DNA of 64,000 bases from Pseudomonas sp. MWU16-30317 (GCF_020515695.1 NZ_JAIWJA010000002.1:858505-922504); one strand, 5' to 3'; counted from the first letter of the stretch, positions 7,856 through 17,340 are shown. Notes: generated by a model from the letters alone, not told the origin. Numbers and translations: made by a program.

Positions 7856-8974
7856 ATGATATTGAGCACGCTGACCCAGCTACCGCACGCATCGCCAGGC
7901 CAAGCCCCTGTCCAGTCCGTCAACGGCGCAGCGGTCAAGCTTCGAGTCGAGGGCCTGGGCAAGCGCTATGGCAATATCGACGCCTTGCATGCCCTCGACC
8001 TGCAAGTGCGCAGCGGCGAATTGCTGACCCTGCTCGGGGCTTCGGGCTCCGGCAAGACCACACTTTTGCAGATCATCAGCGGCCTGGTCGCGCCCACCAG
8101 TGGCCGAATCCTGATCGATGATCGCGACCAGACTCACGCCCCGGCGCACCAGCGCGACATCGGCGTGGTATTCCAGAATTACGCGCTGTTCCCGCACCTG
8201 ACCGTTGCTCAGAACGTAGGTTTTGCCCTGGAAATGCGCGGTATCTCTCGCGTCGAAGCGCAACAGCGTATCAGCGAGGCCCTGACCATGGTCGGCCTCG
8301 ACGCCATGCACCAGCGCTTCCCGCGCGAGTTGTCCGGCGGCCAGCAGCAACGGGTCGCGCTTGCGCGTTGCTTCATCTACAAACCGTCACTGATCCTGAT
8401 GGACGAACCCCTGTCGGCACTGGATCGCAAGCTGCGCGAAACCATGCAGATGGAGATAAAGCGTCTGCATCGTGAAACCGGCTCGACGATCATTTTCGTC
8501 ACCCACGACCAGGATGAAGCGCTGGCGCTGTCTGACCGCATCTGCATGATGCACAACGGTCGCATCGAGCAGATCGATGATCCGCAGACGATGTACGAGC
8601 GCCCGCGCACCCTCGCCGTGGCGCGCTTCATCGGTATTTCCAACGTGCTGGAAGGCAAGGTGCTGCCCGGCAATCGCCTCGACGGCGCCGACGGCAACGT
8701 CGCACTGCCCGAGGGCCATGGCGCGCAGGCGAACCAGTCCGGCGCGCTGGTGATCCGCCCCGAACACCTGCATGCAGTGGCCGCCGAGCAGGGCGCCTTG
8801 CAGGGGCAAGTCGTCGACTCGGTGTACGCGGGCGTCGAGACCCGTGTGGTGGTACGCCTGGCTTCAGGCAATTTGTTGGTCGTGCGCCGTTCGGGCGGCG
8901 ATGCGCCATTGACGATCGGCAGTCGAATCGGTCTCGAATGGCTCGCGCAGCACGCTCGCTTTCTTCCCGCGTAA
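7856..8974 (+). CDS. ABC importer ATPase, polyamine type (PotA-like)
   Basis: This 372-residue ATPase carries Walker A GASGSGKTT (residues 61-69), the Q-loop in VFQNYALFPHL, the signature LSGGQQQR (159-166) and Walker B LILMDEP (179-185). A C-terminal TOBE domain of about 120 residues follows, as in PotA-type importers of spermidine, putrescine and related compounds. GGGAG lies 4 bases before the ATG at 7856. It is the first gene of an operon with the binding protein, a flavin monooxygenase, a fused permease and a flavin reductase. Confidence 0.92.
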   Translation: MILSTLTQLPHASPGQAPVQSVNGAAVKLRVEGLGKRYGNIDALHALDLQVRSGELLTLLGASGSGKTTLLQIISGLVAPTSGRILIDDRDQTHAPAHQRDIGVVFQNYALFPHLTVAQNVGFALEMRGISRVEAQQRISEALTMVGLDAMHQRFPRELSGGQQQRVALARCFIYKPSLILMDEPLSALDRKLRETMQMEIKRLHRETGSTIIFVTHDQDEALALSDRICMMHNGRIEQIDDPQTMYERPRTLAVARFIGISNVLEGKVLPGNRLDGADGNVALPEGHGAQANQSGALVIRPEHLHAVAAEQGALQGQVVDSVYAGVETRVVVRLASGNLLVVRRSGGDAPLTIGSRIGLEWLAQHARFLPA

Positions 8975-9050
8975 GGCCGTCGTTGTCGCCTGCGTTGGCT
9001 TTATCAGCCTGCCAAATCATTCGAAAGTCTATTTATTCGGGGAAGCAGTG

Positions 9051-10121
9051 ATGTCAGATGCCAAGAGTTTTTCGCGCCGCAATGTGATCAAGGGGGCCGG
9101 CGTCGCGACCGCCGGCGTGGCGCTTTCCAGCATGTGGAGCGGTAATCGCGCGTTTGGCGCCGAGACCATCACCGTGGCAGACGTTGGCGGCTCGGTCGGC
9201 CCAACCCTGCGCAAGGCGTTTTATGATCCCTTTGAAAAGGAAACCGGCATCAAGGTGATCAGCGTCGCCCATGACTCCGATCCGGTGACCCAGTTCAAGC
9301 TGCTCGTCGATGCCAAGACCTACATCTGGGACGTCAGCATGGTGACCCAGGACCACGTGGCGCGCCTGACCTCGCCCAAGAACTACCTCGCCGACCTGAA
9401 CATTCCTGCCGCCAAAGGTCAGGACGTGCTGCCGGGCATGCTCAAGAGCAACTGGCTGGGCTTCTCGGTGTTCGGCATCATCATGGCCTACAACACCAAG
9501 ACCTACGCGGGCAAAACGCCGGCCACCTGGGCCGATTATTGGGATACCAAGCAGTTTCCGGGGCGCCGCGGCCTGTACAAGAGCCCTTGGGGAACCCTGG
9601 AAATGGCCTTGCTCGCCGATGGCGTGGCCGGTAAGGATCTTTACCCGCTGGATGTCGATCGTGCGTTCAAGAAGCTTGACCAGATTCGCGATGATGTCTC
9701 CGTCTGGTGGTCCGCCGGCGCGCAGAATACGCAGATCCTGCAAAGTGGCGAAGTCGACATCGCCGATACCTGGACCTCCCGTGGCTACGCCGCCAAAGTC
9801 TCCGGCGCTCCTGTGAACATGGTGTTTCAAGGCCTCTATTCGGTAGATGGCTGGTCGATCCCGGTGGGCACCCCCAAGCTCGACCTGGCGCGCACGTTCG
9901 TCGAATTCTGCATGCGTCCCGAGCAGCAGGCGGTGTATTCGTCGCTCAGTGCCAATGGCCCGAGCAACAAGCGCGCGTTCGAATTCATGACCCCTGAGCA
10001 GGCTGCCGTCCTGCCCAGCTCCCCGGACAACCTCAAGCACCTCACCGAATTGGATTCCACCTGGTGGGGCAGCAACTACGACGCCGTCGTTGCACGCTTT
10101 CAGGAATGGATGCTGGGTTGA
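9051..10121 (+). CDS. Tat-exported ABC solute-binding protein, PotD-like
   Basis: This 356-residue periplasmic binding protein has a twin-arginine signal (SRRNVIKG, Arg9-Arg10) followed by a hydrophobic segment and a probable cleavage after AFGA. The mature part resembles PotD-type solute-binding proteins, which bind polyamines or other extended cationic or zwitterionic ligands. Export by Tat rather than Sec suggests that it folds before export. I chose the ATG at 9051 over the overlapping GTG at 9048. The ligand is unknown. Confidence 0.88.
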   Translation: MSDAKSFSRRNVIKGAGVATAGVALSSMWSGNRAFGAETITVADVGGSVGPTLRKAFYDPFEKETGIKVISVAHDSDPVTQFKLLVDAKTYIWDVSMVTQDHVARLTSPKNYLADLNIPAAKGQDVLPGMLKSNWLGFSVFGIIMAYNTKTYAGKTPATWADYWDTKQFPGRRGLYKSPWGTLEMALLADGVAGKDLYPLDVDRAFKKLDQIRDDVSVWWSAGAQNTQILQSGEVDIADTWTSRGYAAKVSGAPVNMVFQGLYSVDGWSIPVGTPKLDLARTFVEFCMRPEQQAVYSSLSANGPSNKRAFEFMTPEQAAVLPSSPDNLKHLTELDSTWWGSNYDAVVARFQEWMLG

Positions 10122-10166
10122 TCCCGGCGTCATCGCCACACGTCCACTGACTCCAGGAACCTGTAC

Positions 10167-11498
10167 ATGAGCACCACTCGACACATGGCCTTGGCCACCC
10201 TGATCCAGGGGACCGGCGCCCATCCGGCCTCGTGGCTGCAGACCGGTACGCCGGACGATGCTTCCACCAGCATCGAGCATTTTATCTCCATGGCGCAGCT
10301 CGCCGAGCGTGGCTGTTTCGACATCTTCTTCATCGCCGACACCCCCGCTGCGCGCACCGACAATCTGTACGCCTGGAAGCGCTTTCCGTTCTTCATGAAC
10401 GTGTTCGAACCCATCACCCTGCTGTCGGCGCTGGCAGTGGCGACCAAGCACATCGGCCTGGGTGCCACGGCTTCAACCAGCTTCATGGAGCCCTACAACC
10501 TGGCGCGCCAATTCGCTTCCCTCGATCACCTCAGCCACGGCCGCGCGGCCTGGAACGTGGTCACCAGCGCCAATGACTACGCGGCGCGCAACTTCGGCCT
10601 CGACAAGCTGCCGCCCCACGCTGAACGCTATGATAAGGCCAAGGAATTCATGGAAGTGGTCGAGGCGCTCTGGGACACCTGGGAAGACGATGCCTTCGTC
10701 CATGACAAGGCCAATGTCCTGAACTTCCTGCCTGAAAAACAACACGCGGTGCACCACGACGGCAAGTACTTCAATGTCCACGGTGCGCTTAACATCGCCC
10801 GCGCACCGCAGGGCAAGCCGGTCATCATCCAGGCCGGTGCTTCGGAAACCGGCAAGGACTTCGCGGCGAAAACCGCTGAAGTGGTATTCGCCTCCGATCC
10901 GACCGTGGACAAGGGCAAGGTCTTCTACGACGATCTCAAGAGCCGGGTAGTCAAGTTCGGGCGTTCTCCTGACGAACTGAAGATTCTCACCGGTCTGTCG
11001 GTAGTCATCGGCGCGACCCCTGAAGAGGCAGAAGCCAAGTACCAGCACCTGCAAAACATGATTCATCCCGACGTCGGCCGCATGCGCCTGGCCCAGGACC
11101 TGGAAACCGATCTGTCCGATCTGCCGCTGGACGAGCCGATTCCGGAAGAGCGGATCCCGGCGACGTCGAATTTCCATCGCGCATACTTCGATTACATCGT
11201 CAACATGATCCGCGTTGAGAAGCTGACCCTTAGGGAAATGTGCATGCGCTACGAGCGTGGCAACGTGACCTTCCGTGGGACCGCCGTGCAGGTGGCCGAT
11301 CACATGCAGGAATGGCTCGACGGCGGTGCGGCGGACGGCTTCATGATGATTTTCCATACCATGCCGGGCGGCATGCAGGACTTCGTCGAGCAGGTCGTGC
11401 CCTTGCTGCAGGAGCGCGGGCTGATGAAGCGCGAATACACCGGCAAGACCCTGCGTGACCACCTGGGCCTGGCGCGGCCTGCCAATCGGCACGTTTGA
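10167..11498 (+). CDS. LLM-class FMN-dependent monooxygenase, NtaA/SnaA type
   Basis: This 443-residue protein belongs to the NtaA/SnaA/DszA branch of luciferase-like monooxygenases. It shows the family's start (MALATLIQGTGAHPASWL) and the GRAAWNVVTSANDYAARNFG region. These enzymes use reduced FMN, supplied by a separate flavin reductase, and oxygen to break C-N or C-S bonds in compounds such as nitrilotriacetate or organosulfur molecules. The reductase is encoded two genes downstream. Placing this gene between importer genes predicts that the imported compound is its substrate, which is inference. Confidence 0.9.
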   Translation: MSTTRHMALATLIQGTGAHPASWLQTGTPDDASTSIEHFISMAQLAERGCFDIFFIADTPAARTDNLYAWKRFPFFMNVFEPITLLSALAVATKHIGLGATASTSFMEPYNLARQFASLDHLSHGRAAWNVVTSANDYAARNFGLDKLPPHAERYDKAKEFMEVVEALWDTWEDDAFVHDKANVLNFLPEKQHAVHHDGKYFNVHGALNIARAPQGKPVIIQAGASETGKDFAAKTAEVVFASDPTVDKGKVFYDDLKSRVVKFGRSPDELKILTGLSVVIGATPEEAEAKYQHLQNMIHPDVGRMRLAQDLETDLSDLPLDEPIPEERIPATSNFHRAYFDYIVNMIRVEKLTLREMCMRYERGNVTFRGTAVQVADHMQEWLDGGAADGFMMIFHTMPGGMQDFVEQVVPLLQERGLMKREYTGKTLRDHLGLARPANRHV

Positions 11499-11519
11499 AT
11501 CCACCTGCAGGAGGTCGCT

Positions 11520-13301
11520 ATGACTGAGCTGGCGATACAAACCGTAGGGTCCAAGGCCCCTCGGGCACCCTGGCATGCGTTGAGCGCGATCTGGCTGGCA
11601 GTCCCGGGCGTGGTGTTTCTCGCTGCGTTTCTACTGTATCCATCGTTCCAGTTGCTGGTGGTCAGTCTTCAGGATCCACGCAGCGGCGCGTGGACCCTGG
11701 CCGCGTTCAACAAGGTGTTCGCCGGTGGTGTGTATACCCGCACGCTGGGCGTGACGTTTTCAATCGCCTTGCAAACCACCTTCTGGTGCATGCTTGCGGG
11801 CTATCCGCTGGCGTACTGGCTGGCCCGCATGAGCCCCAGGCGCCAGCGGATATCGGCGTTGTTCGTGCTGCTGCCGTTCTGGACCAGCGCGCTGGTGAAG
11901 AACTTTGCCTGGCTGGTGTTTCTAGGGCGCAACGGTGTGATCAACGATTTGCTGGCGGTCATGGGATTTACCCATGGCGAGCTGTTGTTTCAGCGTGCCA
12001 CCGTAGTGTTCTCGATGGTTCATACTCTGTTGCCGCTGGCCGTGGTGGTGATGCTGCCGATCATGAATCAAATCGATCGACAGCTGAGCCAGGCAGCGGA
12101 TACGTTAGGAGCCAGCGCACCGCAACGCTTCTGGCGGATCTATCTGCCGTTGTCGATGCCGGGGGTGGCGGCGGCCGGTTTGCTGGTGTTCATCAGCGCG
12201 CTGGGTTTTTTCATTGCTCCAACCTTGCTGGGTGGGGCGAAGGACACCATGCTCAGTCAGTTGATCATCGTGCAGATCAATCAACTGCAGAACTGGCAGA
12301 TGGGCGCGGCCATCGCGGTGATGCTGGTACTGGCAGCGCTGGCCACTTGCTTCATCTATGACCGGACTTTCGGCCTGTCGACCTTGTCCGGTGCTTCCAG
12401 TGACCGCCATCAGCGTGACGGCCTGACGCGCCGACTGGGGCTTGGGTTAGCGGCGATCATGGGTAATCTGTGCGACGGCCTGGCGCGGGCCTGGTTGCGG
12501 CTGTTCGGCGCACGCGACGCGGGCTGGATCCTGTCGAGCTATGCCTGGTTGGTCATGGCGGTCCTGATCGTGCCGATCCTGGCCTTTGTGCCTATGGCCT
12601 TCACTTCATCGAATTTCCTCACCTTCCCGCCGTCAGGCCTGAGCTTCAAGTGGTTCGCTCAATACCTGCAGTCGCCGCTGTGGGTGGGGGCGACCCTGCG
12701 CTCATTCGGTATCGGCATCGTTACCGCGCTGATCACGGTAATGCTCGCCACCCTGGCGGCGTTCGGCCTGGCCCGTAGCCGCAGTCGCCTGGGTGGCGTG
12801 GCGTTTCTGCTGTTCATGACGCCGATGATCGTGCCACCTATCGTCATCTCGGTGTCGCTGTTTTATTTGTTCGCGCACATGTCACTGGTCGCCACCAATC
12901 TGGGGATCATCATCGGACACACCGTGATTGCCTTGCCCATGGCCTTCGTGGTGTTACTGGCGACGTTCAAGCACTATGACTGGCGTCTCGATCAGGCTGC
13001 CGCTACTCTGGGCGCCGCGCCGTGGCGAGTGTTCTGCAAGGTGACGTTGCCGTTGATCAAGGGTGGGCTGTTCGCCGGCCTGGTGACGGCGTTCCTGCAA
13101 TCGTTCGAAGAACTGACCGTGGCGATGTTCATCGGCGGCGGGCTCAAGACCACGCTGCCCAAGCAAATGTGGGACGATATCCTGCTGCAGGTGACGCCGA
13201 CGCTCGCTGCCGCTTCGGTGGTGGTACTGTTGATCGTCTGTGTGCTGTTCTCCCTCATGGAATATTTCCGTCCTGCCGATCATCAAGCGAGTGCATCGTG
13301 A
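11520..13301 (+). CDS. Fused two-domain ABC permease (PotB-PotC type)
   Basis: This 593-residue protein contains two complete MetI-like permease domains in one chain, where PotB and PotC are normally separate. Each half has about six membrane helices and an EAA loop. The first loop is in [20 protein letters not shown] near residue 195 and the second in [20 protein letters not shown] near residue 490. GGAGG lies 5 bases before the ATG. The stop codon overlaps the start of the flavin reductase gene (GTGA), which indicates coupled translation. Confidence 0.93.
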   Translation: MTELAIQTVGSKAPRAPWHALSAIWLAVPGVVFLAAFLLYPSFQLLVVSLQDPRSGAWTLAAFNKVFAGGVYTRTLGVTFSIALQTTFWCMLAGYPLAYWLARMSPRRQRISALFVLLPFWTSALVKNFAWLVFLGRNGVINDLLAVMGFTHGELLFQRATVVFSMVHTLLPLAVVVMLPIMNQIDRQLSQAADTLGASAPQRFWRIYLPLSMPGVAAAGLLVFISALGFFIAPTLLGGAKDTMLSQLIIVQINQLQNWQMGAAIAVMLVLAALATCFIYDRTFGLSTLSGASSDRHQRDGLTRRLGLGLAAIMGNLCDGLARAWLRLFGARDAGWILSSYAWLVMAVLIVPILAFVPMAFTSSNFLTFPPSGLSFKWFAQYLQSPLWVGATLRSFGIGIVTALITVMLATLAAFGLARSRSRLGGVAFLLFMTPMIVPPIVISVSLFYLFAHMSLVATNLGIIIGHTVIALPMAFVVLLATFKHYDWRLDQAAATLGAAPWRVFCKVTLPLIKGGLFAGLVTAFLQSFEELTVAMFIGGGLKTTLPKQMWDDILLQVTPTLAAASVVVLLIVCVLFSLMEYFRPADHQASAS

Positions 13302-13810
13302 CTGAACAACTGATTGAAACCCCACAGGTAGCCATCGCTACCTTTCGTGATGCCATGGCCCGTCTGGGAGCTGCCGTGCACGTGGTCACCAGCAATGGGC
13401 CGGCTGGGGAAACCGGTTTTACCGCTACGGCGGTGTGCAGCGTGACCGATACGCCGCCGACTTTGGTGGTGTGCCTGAACCGCAATGCCTCGGCGTATGC
13501 CGCTGTGGTGCAGAACGGCGTGCTGTGCGTCAACACCCTGGCATCGCAGCAGCAGGAGATCTCGCAGGTATTCGGGGGCAAGACATCCATGGCCGAGCGC
13601 TTCGCCAAAGGGCAGTGGACCACCTTGCAGACCGGATCACCGGTACTGCACGGAGCCATTGCCAACTTCGACTGCCGGATAGTGCAGACCTTGCAGGTGG
13701 GTACTCATGACCTGTTGATCTGTGAGGCAGTGGCGATCCTCTGCGAGGCCGATTCACCCGGCCTGCTGTACGTGGACCGCAACTATCATGCGGGGCCTGC
13801 CGGTCAGTGA
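13298..13810 (+). CDS. Flavin reductase-like FMN-binding protein
   Basis: This 170-residue protein belongs to the flavin reductase family that partners two-component monooxygenases (NtaB, HpaC, RutF). Typical stretches are [41 protein letters not shown] and [16 protein letters not shown]. It should reduce FMN with NAD(P)H and pass it to the monooxygenase encoded at 10167. The GTG start at 13298 overlaps the permease stop. The last 7 bases overlap the convergent secreted-protein gene. Confidence 0.9.
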   Translation: MTEQLIETPQVAIATFRDAMARLGAAVHVVTSNGPAGETGFTATAVCSVTDTPPTLVVCLNRNASAYAAVVQNGVLCVNTLASQQQEISQVFGGKTSMAERFAKGQWTTLQTGSPVLHGAIANFDCRIVQTLQVGTHDLLICEAVAILCEADSPGLLYVDRNYHAGPAGQ

Positions 13811-14199
13811 GCGTGCTTGCTGCCCCCGGACTTGGTCGGCTCGGCCCTGGGCTTTGACTTGGCGGCGGCAGCGCGTTGGCGCTTCTCGTGGGCGATACAG
13901 CCATCCAGGTAGGTCTTGCTGACCACGGCAGGTTTGACGCGGCTTTTGCTGGCAAATGTCTGGTTAGTGATGCCCACCGCCATTTTGCTCATCGCGGGAT
14001 TGGGGTATTTTTTCTCCAGCAAGTGCTTGCGTGTGCTGTAAAGCGTCTTGCCACTGAGTTTTGCCTGCTGCGCCTGAGCGGCGATACCCGCCCCCCATTT
14101 GCACAGTTTGAGATCGGCAGGGGCGATGTCCTTCGCTTCGGCTGAAGCCATGGCCCCTAGGCACAACAGCGTTGCGCCCAGCAATACTGTAAAACGCAT
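13804..14199 (-). CDS. Small secreted protein, basic tail
   Basis: This 131-residue protein has a Sec signal ([22 protein letters not shown]) and is probably periplasmic. Two cysteines in the mature part (LKLCKWG and LDGCIAH) could pair. The C-terminus is a lysine-, alanine- and histidine-rich low-complexity tail. AGGAGG precedes the ATG. It may form a unit with the endonuclease-like gene upstream on the same strand, 9 bases away. I do not recognise the family. Confidence 0.75.
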   Translation of the reverse strand: MRFTVLLGATLLCLGAMASAEAKDIAPADLKLCKWGAGIAAQAQQAKLSGKTLYSTRKHLLEKKYPNPAMSKMAVGITNQTFASKSRVKPAVVSKTYLDGCIAHEKRQRAAAAKSKPRAEPTKSGGSKHAH

Positions 14200-14208
14200 G
14201 CATCCCTC

Positions 14209-15051
14209 CTAGTTTTTTCCGACCGCCAGAGTATTGGTGAACTGCGCTTGCATAAAGATCGGCGCGTGGTCCGACACGGTCTTGCGCGCCTTCTCGTGGG
14301 TCATGCCAAGGAACGCCGGGTAGTTGAAGATCTGCGTACTCTTCACTTTTATCGGGCTGTCGTTGGCAACGATGATGTTGTCGTACAGATTGGCGAACTT
14401 GCCATCCTTGACCGATAGCGTGCTGGCGCCGTCAGTGACCAGTGGCGAAGCGCGGGTGCGGATATCAGCCCAGGCCGGCGATGTGGGTTTGGTGTTGAAG
14501 TCGCCCATCAACAGAATTGCTGGCTTTTTGGTATAGGTCTGGCCGAGCCAGTCCCAGTAGTCACCCAAGGCGGTAATTTCCTTGGAGCGGTCCTTGGTGG
14601 ATTTGCCGTAGACGATATGCACGGTGGCGGCAACGAACGCGCTTTTATCCGCCGTGGATTTGAAGCGGGCCGAGAAGGGCTCTCGGGCGAACAGATCGCG
14701 ACGGTCAATGTAAGTGGTCGCGCCGTCCAGGTAGGTCACTGCACTGTCGCGCCAGACGAAACCGTACATTTCCTTGTATGAACTGCGCCCTGAGGCATCC
14801 GACGCGAGCATCGACCATTTCTCGTGGGTGACTTGCTCCAGGGCATTCTTGAGGGCGAGCAGGCCCTCTTCGCTCATTACTTCCTGGACCGCGAGAAAGT
14901 CCACGTGCTGGGCGACCTTGGCAATACTGGGGATGTCCTTGTTGGGGCGGACACTGAGATGCTCGAGGTTCCAGGTGCCGATTCGTACATCGGCGAAGGC
15001 TTGGGCAGACAGGGTCAGCAGCATCAGCGCTGCCAGGAAAATCTTTTTCAT
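14209..15051 (-). CDS. Secreted endonuclease/exonuclease/phosphatase family protein
   Basis: This 280-residue protein has a Sec signal (MKKIFLAALMLLTLSAQAFA) and an exonuclease-endonuclease-phosphatase domain. The metal and catalytic motifs are visible in order: IGTWNLEHL, AVQEVMSEEG, LMGDFNTKP and SDHAPIF. The fold covers DNase I, phosphodiesterases and phosphatases. With the signal peptide, a periplasmic or extracellular nuclease or phosphodiesterase is likely. The substrate cannot be decided from sequence. Confidence 0.88.
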   Translation of the reverse strand: MKKIFLAALMLLTLSAQAFADVRIGTWNLEHLSVRPNKDIPSIAKVAQHVDFLAVQEVMSEEGLLALKNALEQVTHEKWSMLASDASGRSSYKEMYGFVWRDSAVTYLDGATTYIDRRDLFAREPFSARFKSTADKSAFVAATVHIVYGKSTKDRSKEITALGDYWDWLGQTYTKKPAILLMGDFNTKPTSPAWADIRTRASPLVTDGASTLSVKDGKFANLYDNIIVANDSPIKVKSTQIFNYPAFLGMTHEKARKTVSDHAPIFMQAQFTNTLAVGKN

Positions 15052-15104
15052 GGTTATCCGAAAAGCGGGAGGGTATTGACGGGCCGTATCGTTGAAGGCG
15101 TGTT

Positions 15105-15350
15105 TCAGTCTTCCTTGGGAACGGTCCAGAACAGCTGTACACCGCCGTCATCGCGGTGGGCGAGGGTGACGTTGTCGTTTTCAGCGATCTCTTCCAGCAG
15201 GTTGCCCCAGTCGTCGTCGGACTCTTGCGGTAGCTTGAAGATCAGCGCGCTTTTGGATTTTTGCGCGTTGGTGCCGTTGATGATTTTTTGTATGCGGGTG
15301 CCCATGACTGCAAAAGAGCTGAGAGCGGGGGCTGCAGAAGTTTTCGCCAC
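15105..15350 (-). CDS. DUF1654 family protein, LexA-controlled
   Basis: This 81-residue protein matches the pseudomonad family DUF1654, with conserved stretches RIQKIINGTNAQ, LLEEIAENDNVTLAHRDDGG and QLFWTVP. It is a small cytoplasmic protein of unknown function. The start is GTG at 15350 with AAGGAG 8 bases upstream. A perfect CTG-N10-CAG LexA box lies 20 bases before the start, so the gene is predicted to be induced by DNA damage. That regulation is the only functional clue. Confidence 0.85.
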   Translation of the reverse strand: MAKTSAAPALSSFAVMGTRIQKIINGTNAQKSKSALIFKLPQESDDDWGNLLEEIAENDNVTLAHRDDGGVQLFWTVPKED

Positions 15351-15369
15351 GAAGCGGCTCCTTGGGTTG

Positions 15370-15385
15370 CTGTATGTGTATACAG
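15370..15385 (-). promoter_or_regulatory. LexA box (SOS operator)
   Basis: CTGTATGTGTATACAG fits the LexA consensus CTG-N10-CAG, with the TA-rich core found in strong sites. It lies 20-35 bases upstream of the DUF1654 start. It overlaps the -10 of a candidate promoter read on the minus strand (TTGCGA, 17 bases, TACTGT). LexA binding there would block transcription until SOS induction. Confidence 0.8.
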
Positions 15386-15559
15386 TATTTCACTGCAGAA
15401 CTTTTCGCAACAGGGAGGAGGGCAACAAGCGCCTCAGACAGCGATTTTGTAATTTTGCTGCAGGAGTTGGGCAAAAAATACAGGGTGAACAAGGAGATAG
15501 GGAAAATCGAGGAGTAGCGCCTGGCGCTCGCATGGGCGGGCGCCAGATGGCGGGAGGGC

Positions 15560-15790
15560 TCAGCTCGCGTGAGAGACTTCACCCGAGGTTTGGGTGTGGG
15601 GCACGTGCTGTTGGGCGAAATAACGTTCGAAGTGCTTGCCGACAAACAAGTGCGCGGCCTCGATACCAAGCTCACGAATCAGCAGGTCGATACCGATGAT
15701 CGCCAGTTCTTCGGGGTTGCCCGGGCTGTAGTTGGACTGCCCCTGAGGCCACGTCGCATCGATTCGGGAGTGTATGGTTACGTTTGCCAT
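15560..15790 (-). CDS. Small hypothetical protein (76 residues)
   Basis: The frame is open to 15949, but the ATG at 15790 (MANVTIHSRIDATWPQGQ) has GAGA upstream and the code before it looks non-coding. The 76-residue product contains a helical core, PEELAIIGIDLLIRELGIEAAHLFV, and no signal peptide. I do not recognise a family. It is divergent from the next small gene. Confidence 0.6.
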   Translation of the reverse strand: MANVTIHSRIDATWPQGQSNYSPGNPEELAIIGIDLLIRELGIEAAHLFVGKHFERYFAQQHVPHTQTSGEVSHAS

Positions 15791-15981
15791 GGGGTTCTCG
15801 CAGTGCCTGCTGTGCGTGGCGGTGCCTTGTGGCCGAGGCCTTGGGGCGCTGGGTGGCGTGGCGCGGCCATGCCGATCCGATGGGTGCAGTAAACCATTTT
15901 GCGCAAGGTTTCGCACCTGCACGTGGGCATCACGCCGACGACATGCCACACTTGGGGCTTTTCGAATTCAGGGAAACTGTC

Positions 15982-16287
15982 GTGCAGATCGATCTCAAAG
16001 AGCCTGACCAATTTACCGAGTCGGCGGTCCGTCTATTGATCGCCAGCGGCCAGGATTCGGTACACAACCAGCTGCGGGTCAGTTCGGCGGGGATGGCCTA
16101 TCTTTCTGTCGATGCGATAGGTGGGGCGGCGATCGAAGGATTGTGCTTTCGCTTTGAGACCTGGTCGGCGGGGTCCGGCTGTGTCGGTGAGGTTGCGGCG
16201 TGTGATGAGGTATGGGTGCGGCAGATCTTCAACGCGCTGCGTGAGCACTGGACCAATCCCGGGCAAGACTACATCGATGTCTATTGA
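15982..16287 (+). CDS. Small hypothetical protein (101 residues)
   Basis: The open frame begins at 15784, but its first part overlaps the divergent gene and has no ribosome site. The GTG at 15982 has GGAAA upstream and gives a 101-residue protein starting VQIDLKEPDQFTESAVRLL. It looks cytoplasmic, with mixed alpha/beta character and a C-terminal helix VWVRQIFNALREHW. No family is recognised and no function is assigned. Confidence 0.6.
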   Translation: MQIDLKEPDQFTESAVRLLIASGQDSVHNQLRVSSAGMAYLSVDAIGGAAIEGLCFRFETWSAGSGCVGEVAACDEVWVRQIFNALREHWTNPGQDYIDVY

Positions 16288-16426
16288 GTTCTTGCGGGGT
16301 TGGTAAACATCCTGACACGATTGCGCCGTCATGCAAGGCGTCTATCTCGGGCAAAATTGGGGCCTTTTGCAACATGACGGCAGTGATGTTGTCGCACGAA
16401 AGGCAAATTTCACTCTAGGAGGCTTC

Positions 16427-16756
16427 ATGCCCTGCATGCGCGTTTCATCCCTTCCCTTGCTCGCGGTACTGGCGTTGGCTGGCTGCTCTACTGGGGGTGC
16501 CGACAAGTCGCCGGCTGCCGATCCTGCATCCGCGCCGGTCGTAGCGACTGATGGCCGCTGCGATTCCGACCTGGCAAAATTCGCCGTGGGCCAGATGGCC
16601 AGTTCGGCTTTGCTGCAACAGGCTCAGCAACGCTCGGGAGCGCAAACGGCACGTATTCTTCGGCCTGGGGACATCATGACTTTGGAGTATCGCTCGGAGC
16701 GCTTGAATCTCAATGTCGACGCTCAGGGCGTGGTGGCGCGCGTCAACTGCGGTTGA
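16427..16756 (+). CDS. I78-family peptidase inhibitor lipoprotein
   Basis: This 109-residue protein has a lipoprotein signal (LAVLALAGCS) and an inhibitor I78 domain. The domain signature is clear: CDSDLAKFAVGQMAS, then SGAQTARILRPGDIMT, then RLNLNVDAQGVVARVNCG with the terminal Cys-Gly. Family members block serine peptidases such as subtilisin. The flanking cysteines probably form a disulfide. It is predicted to be lipid-anchored in the envelope. AGGAGG precedes the ATG at 16427. Confidence 0.85.
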   Translation: MPCMRVSSLPLLAVLALAGCSTGGADKSPAADPASAPVVATDGRCDSDLAKFAVGQMASSALLQQAQQRSGAQTARILRPGDIMTLEYRSERLNLNVDAQGVVARVNCG

Positions 16757-16801
16757 TCGAAAGACCGGCATTTGAAGGGTTTTAGGTAAATTACAAGCAT
16801 A

Positions 16802-16829
16802 AAAAAACCCGTCCGAAGACGGGTTTTTT
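16802..16829. terminator. Bidirectional terminator between I78 and cold shock genes
   Basis: CCCGTC and GACGGG pair around a CGAA loop and are flanked by A-runs and T-runs on the two sides, so it can terminate both the I78 transcript and the convergent cold shock transcript. Confidence 0.85.
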
Positions 16830-16843
16830 CAGTTTCGGGGAGA

Positions 16844-17056
16844 TTACTCGCCGCGAACCTGAGCAGCCTGCATACCTTTCTGACCTTTCTCGGCCACGAA
16901 GGAAACAGTCTGGCCTTCTTTCAGGCTTTTGAAACCGTCGGATTCGATAGCTTTGAAATGAACGAACAGGTCGTCACCGCCACCTTGAGGAGTGATGAAG
17001 CCGAAGCCTTTCTCATCGTTGAACCACTTTACGGTGCCGGTTTGGCGATTAGACAT
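16844..17056 (-). CDS. Cold shock domain protein, CspA family
   Basis: This 70-residue protein is a single cold shock domain with both RNA-binding motifs, KGFGFITP and DLFVHF. It should bind single-stranded RNA or DNA and melt secondary structure. The ATG at 17056 ([14 protein letters not shown]) is the family start, preceded by a GGAGA ribosome site; the longer frame upstream is leader. It has a long leader and a good terminator. Whether it is cold-induced cannot be told from sequence. Confidence 0.95.
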   Translation of the reverse strand: MSNRQTGTVKWFNDEKGFGFITPQGGGDDLFVHFKAIESDGFKSLKEGQTVSFVAEKGQKGMQAAQVRGE

Positions 17057-17224
17057 GGTGAATCTCCAAGAAACATAATATTCAGTAGTGCTGTGCTGCT
17101 CAGGCCAACTGGGCACACCGAGCTATCATAGTCTAAATGCCGGCTGTGTAGCTCCCTGAATGCAGTATTTGCGAAGCGTAATCACTCTGTCGGCATCTGG
17201 GTTTTGCGAATAGCCCTTATTTTA
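17057..17224 (-). promoter_or_regulatory. Long leader and -10 element of the cold shock gene
   Basis: Read on the minus strand, a TAAAAT -10 element lies at 17224-17219, and no convincing -35 is seen. This would put the start near 17212 and give a leader of about 155 bases, as is usual for cspA-type genes whose leaders respond to temperature. The start point is inferred. Confidence 0.4.
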
Positions 17225-17308
17225 CAGGGGGTTGACGATCGACCGAGGGTGAAAAAAAACCCGTAAATTATTTAAAAAAAATCTCTCCAGGGCAGTTTTT
17301 TGTCTGCA

Positions 17309-17340
17309 ATCGGGCGCAAAAAGCCATTTTTGCGCCCGAT
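17309..17340. terminator. 14-bp stem hairpin, terminator candidate
   Basis: ATCGGGCGCAAAAA and TTTTTGCGCCCGAT pair perfectly around a 4-base GCCA loop. It starts 5 bases after the stop of the small secreted-protein gene (minus strand). The T-run lies inside the stem rather than after it, so termination is likely but not certain. Confidence 0.6.

Noticed and set aside
9054..10451. 465-codon open frame on the minus strand
   Set aside because: It lies antisense to the binding protein and monooxygenase genes, has no recognisable family and reflects high-GC codon bias.
15382..15517. Open frame on the plus strand ending in LGKKYRVNKEIGKIEE
   Set aside because: The composition is protein-like and AT-rich, but no start codon with a ribosome site is found in the usable part.
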